From Zhengitettix transpicula (Eukaryota; Arthropoda; Insecta; Orthoptera; Tetrigidae): a stretch of DNA of 64,000 bases. The stretch covers positions 102,261,738-102,325,737 of the forward strand of contig CM073593.1 in assembly GCA_037074705.1 (NCBI GenBank), read 5' to 3'. A model generated the notes under the pieces. It did no database searches and was not told the DNA's origin. It saw nothing but the letters and a program-made list of their open reading frames with translations. This document shows positions 1-10,300 of the stretch, piece after piece. The translations under genes were made by a program, and so were the position numbers. The stretch's first letter is position 1. Each line of letters begins with the position of its first letter.

Positions 1-57
1 AACGTCGTGTTTAAAATTTGAATATTAAAAATATTTTCTGACTACAAGGTTGCTATT
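1..57 (+). repeat. Foldback-element arm cut by the window start
   Basis: The window opens with AACGTCGTGTTT followed by AT-rich sequence and TTTTCTGACTACAAGG. In the foldback elements elsewhere here, the same order (AAACGTCGTG, 30-40 AT-rich bases, then a CTGAC-like end) is the outer half of the right arm, downstream of the hammerhead-like core. The core itself would lie left of the window. Assignment rests on similarity to the arms at 61225-61309 and 33720-33785. Confidence 0.4.
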
Positions 58-223
58 TAATTTAAATTTGATGTAAGATATCCATGATTGTTAAAACGTT
101 TAAGATACTGTGTTCACAGCAAATTCTTGCTTCTAAATAGGTAATATTTACTTTTACGGATCCTTACGATGGACTAGTCCATATACGGACTTCATTAAAA
201 GAAAAATCGAAACGACAAATCAT

Positions 224-226
<3 letters not shown>

Positions 227-294
<68 letters not shown>
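227..294. repeat. (TA)n microsatellite, about 34 units
   Basis: An uninterrupted alternating TA tract, the longest simple repeat in the window. It is a perfect self-complementary sequence and probably length-polymorphic. The flanking unique sequence (60-226 and 295-950) is AT-rich and shows no recognisable gene. Confidence 0.97.
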
Positions 295-295
<1 letters not shown>

Positions 296-954
296 TGTAC
301 GAAACTTGATTTGTCAGCTGTTCGTGAGGTGCGTACCAGGACACACGTTTTTAAATCGGGAAAGAGATCTATTGGTTGGCGAGAATATGTGTGACCTGGT
401 CCTTAACGAATGCGGGGGAGCCAGGCACGACTTTACTTCACTTCCTGACAGCTGATATATGGTAATGTGTAAGCCTCCTGAGCACGCCACCTTTTAAAAA
501 GTCAAGGTCAAAGACCGAGCCCATTGAGATACATCAAATATCATAGGTAATTTAATGGTTGGAATTTATTTTGTAAAATTGAAGGATGTTGAACTACTTT
601 CCGTATTGTTCAAAAGGCAGCCTTTCTCTAAACCTGCAGACTGGTAAAATGAGCTGGAATAGTCAGGAAGAATTACTTTCCACTGTCAAGAAGAAATTAA
701 AATTTTAAGTTTTATATCATTGATAAAATTGAGTAGGCCCTACTCGTATCTGGAGATAGATTACTGTGAATTTGATTAAAATAAAAAATGTATGAAGGTG
801 GGCAGCGTCAGAGTGTTACTCATTTAATTTTAACAAACTTTAACAAGATATGTTTAACGACGAATTAACACACTATTTATTATTATTAAAAAAAATTATT
901 AACAATTTTTTTAGATTACAACGCTTTCTTACGGTACTTATTTGTATCCTCTTC

Positions 955-1310
955 AAGCACCTTTACCGTGGGTTTAGAGGTAAGTGGTGATGATGTGGAA
1001 GAGTTGGTAAGTAATCACAGAGAAGAACACTCAAGAGCTCCAAGACCTACAACTACAACTGACGTAAGATGAAACCGTTGCTCCAGATGAAGATAGGGAA
1101 GAATGTTCCTTCTTCGGAGATTAAAACCATCTCGTCAATGTTTACTAGGGCAAAATAATTTGTGGCGATGTTTTGCCACATCTTAGACAAATTTTAAAAA
1201 AGGCAGACCGTTTAGGGTAACTTTTTTGGTACGACATGGCGCTCACTGACCCTGGAGCTGGTCCTAGTACTGGATCGAAACAGCAAAAAGAGAAGTTACT
1301 CCACATAGTG
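955..1310 (+). pseudogene. Tigger/pogo-like transposase, C-terminal remnant
   Basis: Three successive pieces in different frames resemble the C-terminal end of Tigger/jerky-type (pogo group, Tc1-mariner superfamily) transposases. Piece 1, in the frame from 989, reads DDVEELVSNHREEHSRA, like the family's VEELVEEHxEEL segment. Piece 2, from 1105, reads VPSSEIKTISSMFTRAK, like its acidic-then-SSEIK region. Piece 3, from 1173, reads HLRQILKKADR, an in-frame stop, then ALTDPGAGPSTGSKQQKEK, matching the typical SHFRQILKRRQ... DPGPGPSGSKQQ tail. At least two frameshifts and one internal stop make it non-functional. The DDE catalytic domain is absent. The sequence near 1485-1545 (TTTTCGCCGAT, CGACGGATTATCGACG, AAACCGAGG) is CpG-rich and may be the element's terminal region, but no matching left end was found. 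Identification is by remembered family motifs, not a search. Confidence 0.62.
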
Positions 1311-2659
1311 ATTTACACTCATTACTTCATTAATTTATTTTTGTTCTTATTATATTATATATTAAACTTTATACATTCCCTACAAAATATGTTTTTTATG
1401 TCTTTTTTTTAGTAACGATAATGAATTAATTGGTTTTTACATTGATTTATATGAAAATAATTATCTTGATTTTCGTGTGTTTCAGTTTTCGCCGATCACA
1501 TTCCGACGGATTATCGACGAAAACCGAGGTATGGCTGTATTGTAGAAAAAAGGTATCTGTCCTACCATAGTTTCTAGTAACTGTTTTTAATTTGATTTGT
1601 GACATGTCCTATTTTCGCAGCAGAGAAGAATGGAGTTATTAAAATTTATCTATCGAGAACGTGGACGGAGGAGTACTCAGGAGATCGAAAATAATATATT
1701 GGATTTTAAAAGATAAAGATAAAGGTATTTGTAATGATAATAATGTCTGTCTTTATTAATTAGAGGTATAGTTGATAGATTGTTAAAATGTTTTCTGGTG
1801 TAATGTAATGAGGAGATTCACGTCGCCTGTTGTCAGCCCAATTGAAATGTATCGAAGAAAGTCGTCCCCAAAGCAGAAGCAGGTATCCAGTACTTAAGTC
1901 TCCTCCATGAGGTAAGTTCCTTAAACCATGACCCTGAACGTCTCCTCCGGGCTACGATCCTTTCGAAATGCGAACGCGAAACCGGTAACGACACCCGCCC
2001 AAATAAAACCCAGAGGAACGCGTTGATGAATGTCGTAACATGTGCTGCTTAGGCCCACACCACATGGGACTAGGGAGATTGGGATGTGTTGTTGTTGTTG
2101 CCTTGTTATAATGATTTGTTGCAGAACGTCGCACCGCGACGGTGGTTTATTAAACTGGGCTCCGAGGGAGAAAGTCGTTTATTTATCAGACTGCCTGCCG
2201 TGTGAATATTGTAACTCTGGGCTTATACAGGCGCGTTAACACCACCGCAGCAAATAAAACAATGTCCCCCTTGGTCTATAAACAGTCGGAGGGGAGTTTT
2301 AGCTTGGGCCAGTCTCCTCCTGTGGTCCGCCGTAAATCTCTGCGTCGATCGTATCGGCGCCGCTGTAAGGTATTCCTCCTCCGACTCCTTCAGCTGCTTC
2401 TCTTCAATGCAAAAAGAGAGGGGATTCACCCAACTTCGACTCCTTGGTGGGCGCCTGCCTCGTGTCTGCTCTCGCGATTCTCAGCTCGATAACGTGGTCA
2501 CGGACAGCGTCGAAGAAGTGAAATGAATATTTATTACCTGAGAATGGAGAAGTCCATCCATGGAAGTTGCTGAAACGCGAAAATAAATGTGATGACACGC
2601 AAAAAATTAATTATTAATCTTTAAGGGTTTGTTTTGTTGGTTGACTGCCGATTTCAGGA
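1311..2659. other. Non-coding interval with a GC-richer block
   Basis: No recognisable gene. From about 2030 to 2520 the composition rises to near 50% GC and several overlapping short open frames occur on both strands, none with a recognisable domain. The open frames look like a by-product of composition. It could be an old unrecognised repeat or a degraded exon. Confidence 0.5.
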
Positions 2660-2756
2660 TTTTTAATATTAATAATAGGTAAAAAAAATCAACAATCCTT
2701 AGAACTTCGTAATTGCTTTTATTTTGTCCGAAGCTTTCGTCCAACATATGTAATAC

Positions 2757-2761
<5 letters not shown>

Positions 2762-2804
<43 letters not shown>
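2762..2804. repeat. (TA)n microsatellite, about 20 units
   Basis: Alternating TA directly abutting the start of the family B foldback arm at 2808. The minus-strand reading frame running through it (a run of Ile-Tyr) is a composition artefact. Confidence 0.95.
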
Positions 2805-2806
<2 letters not shown>

Positions 2807-2807
2807 T

Positions 2808-2960
2808 GAGTTTTGTCAACTGACAAGTACAGTTGTGTCGCTCTAGGCTCTTCTTAGCACCTGAAGCAAGGAACAAGGATCCCAAAAACGTTGTGTATTA
2901 ATTATATTATCACTTATTTTGTCTGTATTTGGCTATCTTTCTTCTTCTTATATATACTGA
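2808..2960 (+). repeat. Foldback family B, right arm with hammerhead-like motif
   Basis: This arm reads GTCAACTGACAAGTACAGTT, CTCTAGGCTCTTCTTAGCAC, then CTGAAGCAAGGAACAAGG, ATCCCAAAAACGTTGTGT and TTATTTTGTCTGTATTTGGC. It matches the arms at 3225-3447 (opposite strand), 33170-33412 and 38675-38945. The hammerhead-like core spans about 2857-2897: flank GCAC pairs with GTGT after the ACGTT. Two core positions are changed relative to the sister copies (CTGAAGA to CTGAAGC at 2867, GAAA to AAAA at 2885-2888), so this copy should be inactive. Confidence 0.7.
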
Positions 2961-3224
2961 CTATTGGTACACCTTATAAATAAACAACAGATCATTTTAA
3001 GTCAGAAAAAAATATATTTAATGAATAAAAAAGCAACTGAGAAAATGAATCTCAAAGAAGTATGGAAGATACTTCAATATAGGCGAGTTTACACAAAATG
3101 TTAACAAAATTACCGGCAGTCTGTGGGAAAATTTTAACAACGTGAAACATGAAAACATAGTCGGTGTAAACCGGGCTTATCAGATTTTTTTTTTAGATGA
3201 GTGAAATAGATAGCTGTAAAATCT

Positions 3225-3447
3225 TCAGTAATACACAAATTAATTTAATTTCATTTAATAAAACAAGATTAAATGAAAAATTTACGTCTGATTTAAAATA
3301 ATGAATAAGAAAGGTAGCCAGTTCAGACAAAAAAGTGATACTATAAATACCACACAACGTTTCTGGGATCCTTGTCCCCTTTCCTCAGGTGTGAACAAGA
3401 GCCTAGAGCGACACAGCTGCACTTTTCAGTTGACAATATATTTATTT
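3225..3447 (-). repeat. Foldback family B, left arm with hammerhead-like motif
   Basis: Reverse complement of the 2808-2960 arm, extending further out (ACGTCTGATTTAAAATAATG, TAGCCAGTTCAGACAAAAAA). On the minus strand, 3393 down to 3351 reads CACAC, CTGAGGA, AAGGGGACAAGGATCCCA, GAAACGTT, GTGTG. CACAC and GTGTG can form a perfect 5-bp helix I; GGG/CCC gives a short stem II, but A residues intervene between CTGAGGA and the stem. With the plus-strand arm at 2808 it forms a pair pointing toward each other, the reverse of the usual outward pairs, so the two probably belong to different or rearranged copies. Confidence 0.68.
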
Positions 3448-3457
3448 ATGGAAAATT

Positions 3458-3500
3458 AAACTACGTTTCGTCGATATCTTTGCGACATCTTCAGGTTGAA
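3458..3500 (-). ncRNA. Hammerhead-ribozyme-like motif
   Basis: On the minus strand the order is CAAC, CTGAAGA (3494-3488), T, GTCG, 9-nt loop, CGAC, GAAACGTA, GTTT. CTGANGA and GAAA are the two invariant hammerhead core strands. GTCG/CGAC makes stem II. GTA is an allowed cleavage triplet, and CAA/TTG-type pairing gives a 3-bp helix I. One extra T lies between the core and stem II, and ACGT leaves helix III with no loop, so folding as a monomer is doubtful. It lies immediately beyond the family B arm and may be its own, older foldback arm. Confidence 0.45.
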
Positions 3501-3651
3501 GTTTAACAGATTTTTGATAGGTCCTGTCATTCTTCCTTTACCGGAGTGGCCGAAGTTTTGTGATTGTGTGTGTTTGATAATGTTCATTTTTCTAGCATGT
3601 GAAAACAATCATCCGTATGTATATAAGTCAAAATTGGCAGTCGTCATTTGT

Positions 3652-4185
3652 CAGACATGGAAGCCTGCGAGAGGATTCTCTCGCAGGTAAACCTTCCCAG
3701 AGAGCTCTGGCTGGGGCTACCTTTGGGGATGCCTTCACATCTCCCTGGTTTCTTGAACTAAGGTTCCCACATGCCGAGGCACCTCGGTCTGTTTTGAGAG
3801 GTATATCTTCCGGGGTCGCAGACCTTGGGCATACGGTAAGAGTTGTCCGCTATTCTTATTGGAATAGTCGGCCAGCTGCCTCCTAAACTGGCCAAGGCAT
3901 GGCGAGGGATAAGCTACGACCCCACAGCAAACCCCTCTCCCACCATTGGAAGGGCGTGGGACAAGTACCTACCTGAAGCAGGTTTTTCTAGGGTTTGTCC
4001 TGCATTACTTTTAGGCGAATGCCGGGTAGGATCCTTAAACTATAGCCCGGGGGCCCTAGTTAACCCTTGGCTACCTTCCTCCACCCTTCCGCATCACACC
4101 TTTCAAATCCCTTTCCTATGCTATAAGAGGGGAGTTGTCACTATATGGATTACCCTATACATACCCTGTCTACACCAAAAAAAAA
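3652..4185 (+). mobile_element. Family FC retroposon, most complete copy with 11-bp TSD
   Basis: A 534-bp GC-richer element ending in an A-rich tail, flanked by identical TCGTCATTTGT at 3641-3651 and 4186-4196. The direct duplication plus A-tail shows insertion by target-primed reverse transcription. It starts with a perfect 10-bp stem-loop (3664-3687). Internal landmarks are CCCAGAGAGCTCTGG, GGTCGCAGACCTTGGGCATA, CGGCCAGCTGCCTCCTAAAC, TAGCCCGGGGGCCCTAG and TATGCTATAAGAGGGGAGTT. No reverse transcriptase, no convincing A/B boxes and no long conserved frame were seen, so it is either a SINE of unrecognised origin or the 3' end of a LINE. Sister copies lie at 7157, 13930, 16943 (minus) and 17225. 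Confidence 0.85.
3664..3687 (+). other. Perfect stem-loop at the 5' end of FC
   Basis: CCTGCGAGAG, loop GATT, CTCTCGCAGG: ten uninterrupted base pairs 12 bases inside the element. Other FC copies are truncated before this point, so only this copy shows it. It could be a structured 5' end of the element RNA or a relic of target-site rearrangement. Confidence 0.85.
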
Positions 4186-4515
4186 TCGTCATTTGTACTC
4201 CTTGAATAATTTTACCCTTACGTCAAATTAAACCTGACAAGAAGAAGAATGGTTTTAATTAATGATTGTAAATTTTTATTATTATTATTATTTATGTATG
4301 GATAATTGTTTTCACACTTTGAAACATGAACATTAGCGAACACACAAGCAGGTTCGTTCCAGTCTGTATATTTTTGATTCTTGTGTTGTTCAAATAAAAA
4401 TATAAAATTGATTTAAAATCGTTGATAATGCATATGAGTACTGACAAAATAAAATTAATTACGAAGTTCTAAGAATTGTTGAATTTTTATTATTGTAGTC
4501 TTTTATGTATCAAGT

Positions 4516-7156
4516 CTTTGTATATGATTACGACATTTATCAATTTATTAATTGATTTATTTTCAATTTAATTTACTAAATTCCTCCAAATATTATTATT
4601 TCTAGCATGATATATTTTTCTAATATTTCTAATCATGTAAATATAATTCGAATGGAATTACGTATAGTTACTCATATCTACTTTATTTTTTAAGCCGAAA
4701 TATCATATCTGACTGGACGTAAACTAGCAATTCGCACATGTGCCCTGGTTGGAACAAATTTGGAGAACCCACCGAAAGCAGGACGGCTGTAAAAAGAGAA
4801 TTCGAGACGGAAAAACTCAAGTCTGTTATTAATTTAGTCCCGTTGTATTCGTCTGTCTCATCAAGGTTTTTAATGTCTGTCCTAATTTATACGGATTAGA
4901 GGAATTAGTCACAGAGCTCTACGTGTTTGTCCGAAGGCCATTCCTGAGTAATGGCCAGTTTAGTTTAGCTTAACACCAAAGCAGCTTACTCTTCCCGTAG
5001 CTCTTGTCACTTAGAACCTAAATAGGAATTTCATAAGTCTTAGATTTTTACAAATGTTGACTTCTTCTGTTACATTGACGGAGAAGAATCTTGGCCTGAT
5101 GTTCAAAGGATTGTCCTTTCCACATTTAACTTCTCATCTCGATCTTGACCAAAGACTTTTTGAGTACTGAAATCCGGAGTCGACTGGTGACTCAAGCACC
5201 AGAAAACTGCTATTATTTTCCCCAAACAAAACTTTTACCATCACACTTCAAAACTAAAAAAAACTATCTAACTTATTCATAATAATCTCCCAAAATTTCA
5301 CTAACTCCTGCTCCAAATCTAAGTCATATCATCCCCCGAACAAACTTCCTTATAACATAACAAAACTAACTTCACACCATCGACCTCATCATGTGACCAA
5401 AGTTTTAGTCTCACAATATTTTAATCCCCACAAAGGGATACCGCGGTGGGTTTTATTAGTTTCTGTGAGCACGCCTGACTCAAACCGAGAATATGATACG
5501 CTCCTGACATTTTGTTTTGTAAAATAAATAAAAAAATAACTCAAATTAATTTGTCCCGCTTGTGTATACAGTTCATAATATGACGAAATATTATATTTAA
5601 GTTAACATCGTTTATTTTGTGACCTCATCAGGTTCAAGTTTTTAAAAAAATTTGATTTACGGGTCAGAATATATATAGTAATATTTAAGGTTTGTGTAAT
5701 TAAGAAAATACCGTTTCCTTCGTTTTATTTATTCCTCTATTTTCCTTCCCTTTTCTCTTATTTATTTATTTATTCGAGTTATTTTAAAAACAACTCGTTA
5801 CGTACGGAGATAGGAACGTAAGGTCCCTAGAAATTGTACCTTGCGGCTTGCATTTGGCGCGCCTTGTGATATATCCGGGTGCTTCAGATAACATCGCCTG
5901 AAAAACAAAGGCGGGAACGCTCATTTACGTGAAGGATTGTTCGTTCGCCCTCAGCGCCGGTCATTGCAGAGGTCAAGGCGTGGGCTCCGCCATCTTCAGG
6001 TCGGCCTTTTCTTTTGCGTTTGCGTAATGCGTGCGTGGGAAGCGACTCCGCAACAGCTCGCCTTACACACGCTCTGCGTAAATACTCTCGGCGAATGGAA
6101 GTGTCAACAGCGGAGGCGACAACTATCTCTCTTACAGTCTTATCAGTCTCATCACAGAGTCGGGTCCCCGGCTGAGATCAATCTCCAAATAATATATTCA
6201 TCGTATACAACATTCACTTATGTCACATAATGAAATACCAAACAAAAACATACTCCTTTAAAACTTTTTTTAGTATTCAAGGAGTTGACAGAAGCTATTT
6301 TGAACCTTTTTAAATATTCTAAGAGCTATTCTTCCTCTTAGGTTTGTAAATGCGGTGACCTTTTTAAATATATGGTAGCGCGAGATGAATTATTTACCAG
6401 CTGATGTCCAAATCCTATTTTATTTCTATATATTGCGAACAATTCAATACCACTTCTGCCTCAGATGATTTAATAACTTCCCATCAGGATGCAAATTTTC
6501 CCCAAGAACTGAAGCTACGAGGCAAAAAAAAAATATGTTAATAAATTCCTTATTTTAACTAATAGAAATTTGTGACAAAATATTTTTGTTAATAATAATG
6601 TTTATATTTCGTATAGGGTCTTAATCCCGGGGACAAATTGTAACAAAAGTAGGAACACATGTTCTTCCAGACCCGGAAAAGGCAGTGTTTTGGGGGTTGA
6701 GAAACCCCCCTATTATAAAACTGAAAGGAATTTCTGTTTTCAAAAATGATAAACGTAATTTTTTACGTAACCAGAAAACTTCGGATTAATTTAAAAGTAA
6801 AGTTATATCCTGCAATGGACGCTCCAGGAGACATCGAATGATGATCAGAAACCATACGAAAGGTGTTTTAATTACTGTAATAAAAAAATTGTTAAAAAAA
6901 ATTATAATAACGTTATAGTCTCCACATAAATTTTTGTACTCTTTATATTGTTTTTATAGTTCCTGTAATGACTGTAAAATATTTATGGTGACTATGACAT
7001 GAATCGTCGAAAGCTTCCGGAATTAAAATTCATCTGGAGTGTGTATACGGATTTTATTTAATCTATAATTAAAGAAAATTAATTAGAGCTTTTGAATAAC
7101 TTTTCGCACAATTAAGTGAACGTAAACAAAAACATAAATGTTAATATAAAAGGGAA
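4516..7156. other. Non-coding interval
   Basis: AT-rich sequence apart from 5810-6190, where CpG content rises (GGCGCGCC near 5855, several GCG clusters) and short frames appear. No domain, splice pattern or RNA gene was recognised. One degenerate hammerhead-like motif (5600-5636) is listed separately. Confidence 0.5.
5600..5636 (-). ncRNA. Degenerate hammerhead-like motif (CTGATGA form)
   Basis: On the minus strand AACCTGATGAGGTCAC is followed by AAAATAAACGATGTTAAC. CTGATGA (5631-5625) is the textbook hammerhead core strand, but stem II is largely lost and GAAA is replaced by a GATG-like sequence. It is best read as a decayed arm of the foldback family. Confidence 0.3.
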
Positions 7157-7356
7157 ATGCAGGTTTTTCTAGGGTTTTCTCTGCATCACTTTTAGGCGAA
7201 TTGCCAGGTAGGATCCTTAAACCATAGCCCGGGGGTCCTAGTTAACCCTTGGCTACCTTCCTCTACCCTCCAACCTTTCAAATCCCTTTCCTATGCTATA
7301 AGAAGGGAGTTGCCACTATGTGGATTACAGTATACATAGCCTGTGTACACCTAAAA
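7157..7356 (+). mobile_element. Family FC retroposon, 5'-truncated copy
   Basis: About the last 200 bases of FC: GCAGGTTTTTCTAGGG, GCCAGGTAGGATCCTTAAAC, TAGCCCGGGGGTCCTAG, CTATGCTATAAGAAGGGAGT, ending CACCTAAAAAAAA at 7349-7356. It resembles the 3652-4185 copy (TATAAGARGGGAGTTG, ACATA.CCTGT.TACACC) more than the 14-kb copies, suggesting at least two FC subfamilies. No convincing TSD was found. Confidence 0.85.
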
Positions 7357-10300
7357 AAAAGAGGTTAGCTTGAACGGGAAAAATAGCTCTTTTTGAGTGT
7401 GTTTTTAATTATTGGTCCGTGTTTTTTTACCTATTTTCATTATTTAATTACAATGTACTAATGAATAACCGTTCAATAATTCCCGAAGCAACACTGAAAA
7501 CCTTGATACATTTTTATCTTCAAATTTTTTCTTCTCTTCCGACTTTTTATTTAATTCTTCTGCAATATATTCCACCAATTTGTCTGAGGAAAATAATTAA
7601 AAAAAGCTTCTGAATCTTTAAAAAATCCTGGAAAAATCCTGATTGATTCCCGACCTGGACTCGAAGGAAAAAGAGTTAACTTTTAAACGGGGTTTATATT
7701 TTTCTTTCCTCCTATTTCTACGTTAAAGGAGTGTTATTAAATATTTAAATTCACACTGTAGAGAAATGTACGAAGAAACATTTACGGACACATCCAATCA
7801 TGCATGATACAGCAAAATTTCCCTCCTCATGTCCTGGCACTTCAATGTCGCCTTCCGAATTTGGAAACTGTTTCCATATAAGAACGATTTTGCCCTTTAA
7901 CCTATTTCCTTTTCGAGTTACAACGCTACAAGTTTCTCGTTTCACAGCTCACCAATAAAAAAATAAAATATCATAAAAGTCACCTCCTGAGACAAGTTGA
8001 AACATCATCATCCTTATTGCTGTAATTGTAGTCACTTTGTCCTGACAAGAGGAAGCCTCGACGGAAATTCGAAGGAGAGTCGAATAATATATTATAAATA
8101 TTTAAATTATTTGTTACTGCAAGACCAATTAATAAGATAAATTAATTCAGAATCGTTCAGACATTACGAACGTCAATATCTTGATTATCAGTGACTGAAG
8201 GGAAGTTTTTTTTAAAAAAAAAATTCAAAAATCTAACCCGAGAATTATATTTGGAGCCAATTTACTAGGAAAGCTTTCCTTCTCGAAGATATTTTATATT
8301 TTACAATAAGTACAGGACTGATTGAAATTGTAACACTGACGGCTGGAAATATCCATATAAGTGGATTTGTAGTAGAAATATGAATATTAAGTGGACAAAT
8401 AACATAATAATTGAGGAAAAGAAACAAATTGTTTGATTTATCGTGAGTTTAACCAGAATTAAGATAGGTGGATAAATATTGAAATAGTAGAAGTCAGTGA
8501 TTTATTTTTCCGGGGTGATTGGTTTGTTGCGACTCTCCAACTTATTTGATCAATCTTCATAAAATAAGGGTAATAATCTTTTACATCTATTCTTGCAATC
8601 TTTCTTTCACGTTTTCCAATTATAAAGGTTTCTCATCCATACAGTCCTATACTCAGGATCAAAAAATTATTTCAAAAAATTTTTACACCCCATTTTAAAT
8701 GTTTGTCACCAGCAGAAATGCTTCTTTACCCTGTGCCATTTTTTCTTGGTGGTCAAATACGAAACATGGTAAAATGATAAGAGAAGGAGTTGGTAAAATG
8801 GCTGATGAGAAAAAATGGTGAACGAGTCTCTTGAGGACACTGTAAGGAAGCGGATCATGGCCTCAGCAACTGTATCATTAGCGACGTGTTCGGTTCGATG
8901 AAGCCATTCGAGCGGCTTAATTTCACTTCCCCTTTCGAGCAGCGGAAAGACTTTAACTACTCATTCTCAAGGTACACAATAGTGTCCCGCCCTTTTATGG
9001 CCCAGTCTCCGTGTTATTAACATTGTTTCTTGGTCGCTCCGAATTTGTCGCGTCGTTGGGCAATTCCGCGACCCCCCAAATCTTCGTTGGATACTGGCGA
9101 GGAAAGTGGAACGACAATTACGGTTCTTTGAGGTGTTCTCTCAACCGAGTCACCTCATTCCGTTTCAAAGCTAGTCTATAAATTTTTATTAAAAAAGTTG
9201 TATACCTCACTTTTCTCGTGTTTTTTACTAACTTAGGCTTCTTATATAAGCGGTCAGCTTCAAAACTGGAGCCAGGGGTTTTTCCCCTTTTGGGAAGCTA
9301 TCCGCATTACTTTCACCAGAAATCATTTACGATAATGAATGAGTGCGTAAATCGGCTCTTACTCATTTCGGACGAAAACCCAACTTTGCCTTGGATCATA
9401 ACTTGATGCACTCTGTTCTGATTTATGCGTGTATATGGATCGTGATCAAAATTTTGGATGCAAACGAGACCAAATAAAAGAATAGCAAAACCACATCCGA
9501 CCTTACCACACTTGTTTTCAAAGCATATGAGTTTCCATTGTAAATTGTCCACTCAGATTCCAAGGATACTAGGTCAAAGATTGAGTGTAAAATAATATCT
9601 GGGCTCACGTGGATTGTTTCTAAACTTTGACACGCTTAATTGGATTATTTATCTTCTGCCTACGCGGTGTTGTTTAGTGTCCACGACGTCGTTGTTGTCG
9701 AGAGAAGTGACTGAATTTTCAAATTACCTTCCTTCCCACTCGCAGTGAGGCTGATGGATTCCTCGTTGTCCTTCACATGCAAATCTACGAAGTGCACCTG
9801 AGCATCGAGTGGGTTTTTTCCTCGCTGGACTTTGTGGTGACGAGTTCATCTACGAGGCGGATGTTGGCTGGTCAACACAAACCACGGCACAGGTCACATT
9901 AATCAGGAAGAACTAGTCATCGTCTCACGTGGCTAATGTTCTTTTGGAACGAAATGTTCATTAATTCGATCCATCGCTTCCAATCGGTGGAACTCTGCGG
10001 TTATATGTAATGATACTGTTACATTTATTCGGTTTTCCACCGCGTTTATTAATTCGTAGTCAGGGTCTAAGACGTGAATAATTTTAAAATAAATTTTAGA
10101 TAATTTTAAAGTAATATATTCATGATTACCGAGAGGATTAGGAGAAGTCTCATTACTGTCCTAGTAGATTTATATCGATCATACCTCGATTTATTTTATA
10201 TTTCATCGTATTTTAAAATATGTATGTAAGTCAAATCTGCGCACCGTTACAAATAAAATCATAACAATTAATCTATAATTTATTGAATTAAAGCCCAGCA

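Larger units (their letters stand above)
2660..4515. repeat. Long-range inverted repeat enclosing later insertions
   Basis: Bases 2678-2732 (TCAACAATCCTTAGAACTTC onward) are the reverse complement of 4442-4492 (...GAAGTTCTAAGAATTGTTGA) with few mismatches. Between the arms lie a (TA)n tract, two family B foldback arms, a hammerhead-like motif and the intact FC retroposon. The simplest reading is an old foldback element whose loop was invaded by younger elements. The arms are adjacent to TA-rich stretches, so exact ends are uncertain. Confidence 0.6.

Noticed and set aside
2607..2885. 92-codon minus-strand frame with an Ile-Tyr run
   Set aside because: Produced by the (TA)n tract and the family B arm; not coding.
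5985..6000. Minus-strand CTGAAGATGGC resembling a hammerhead core
   Set aside because: No GAAAC partner and no hairpin at the right distance; lies in an unrelated CpG-rich stretch.
7986..8075. CTGAGACAAGTTGAAACATC and CTGACAAGAGGAAGCCTC as ribozyme relatives
   Set aside because: Parts resemble the motif, but the core strand is out of register and stem II is missing or misplaced; not enough to call.
8811..8832. CTGATGAGAAAAAATGGTGAAC as a hammerhead candidate
   Set aside because: No stem II pairing and no GAAA at the required place.
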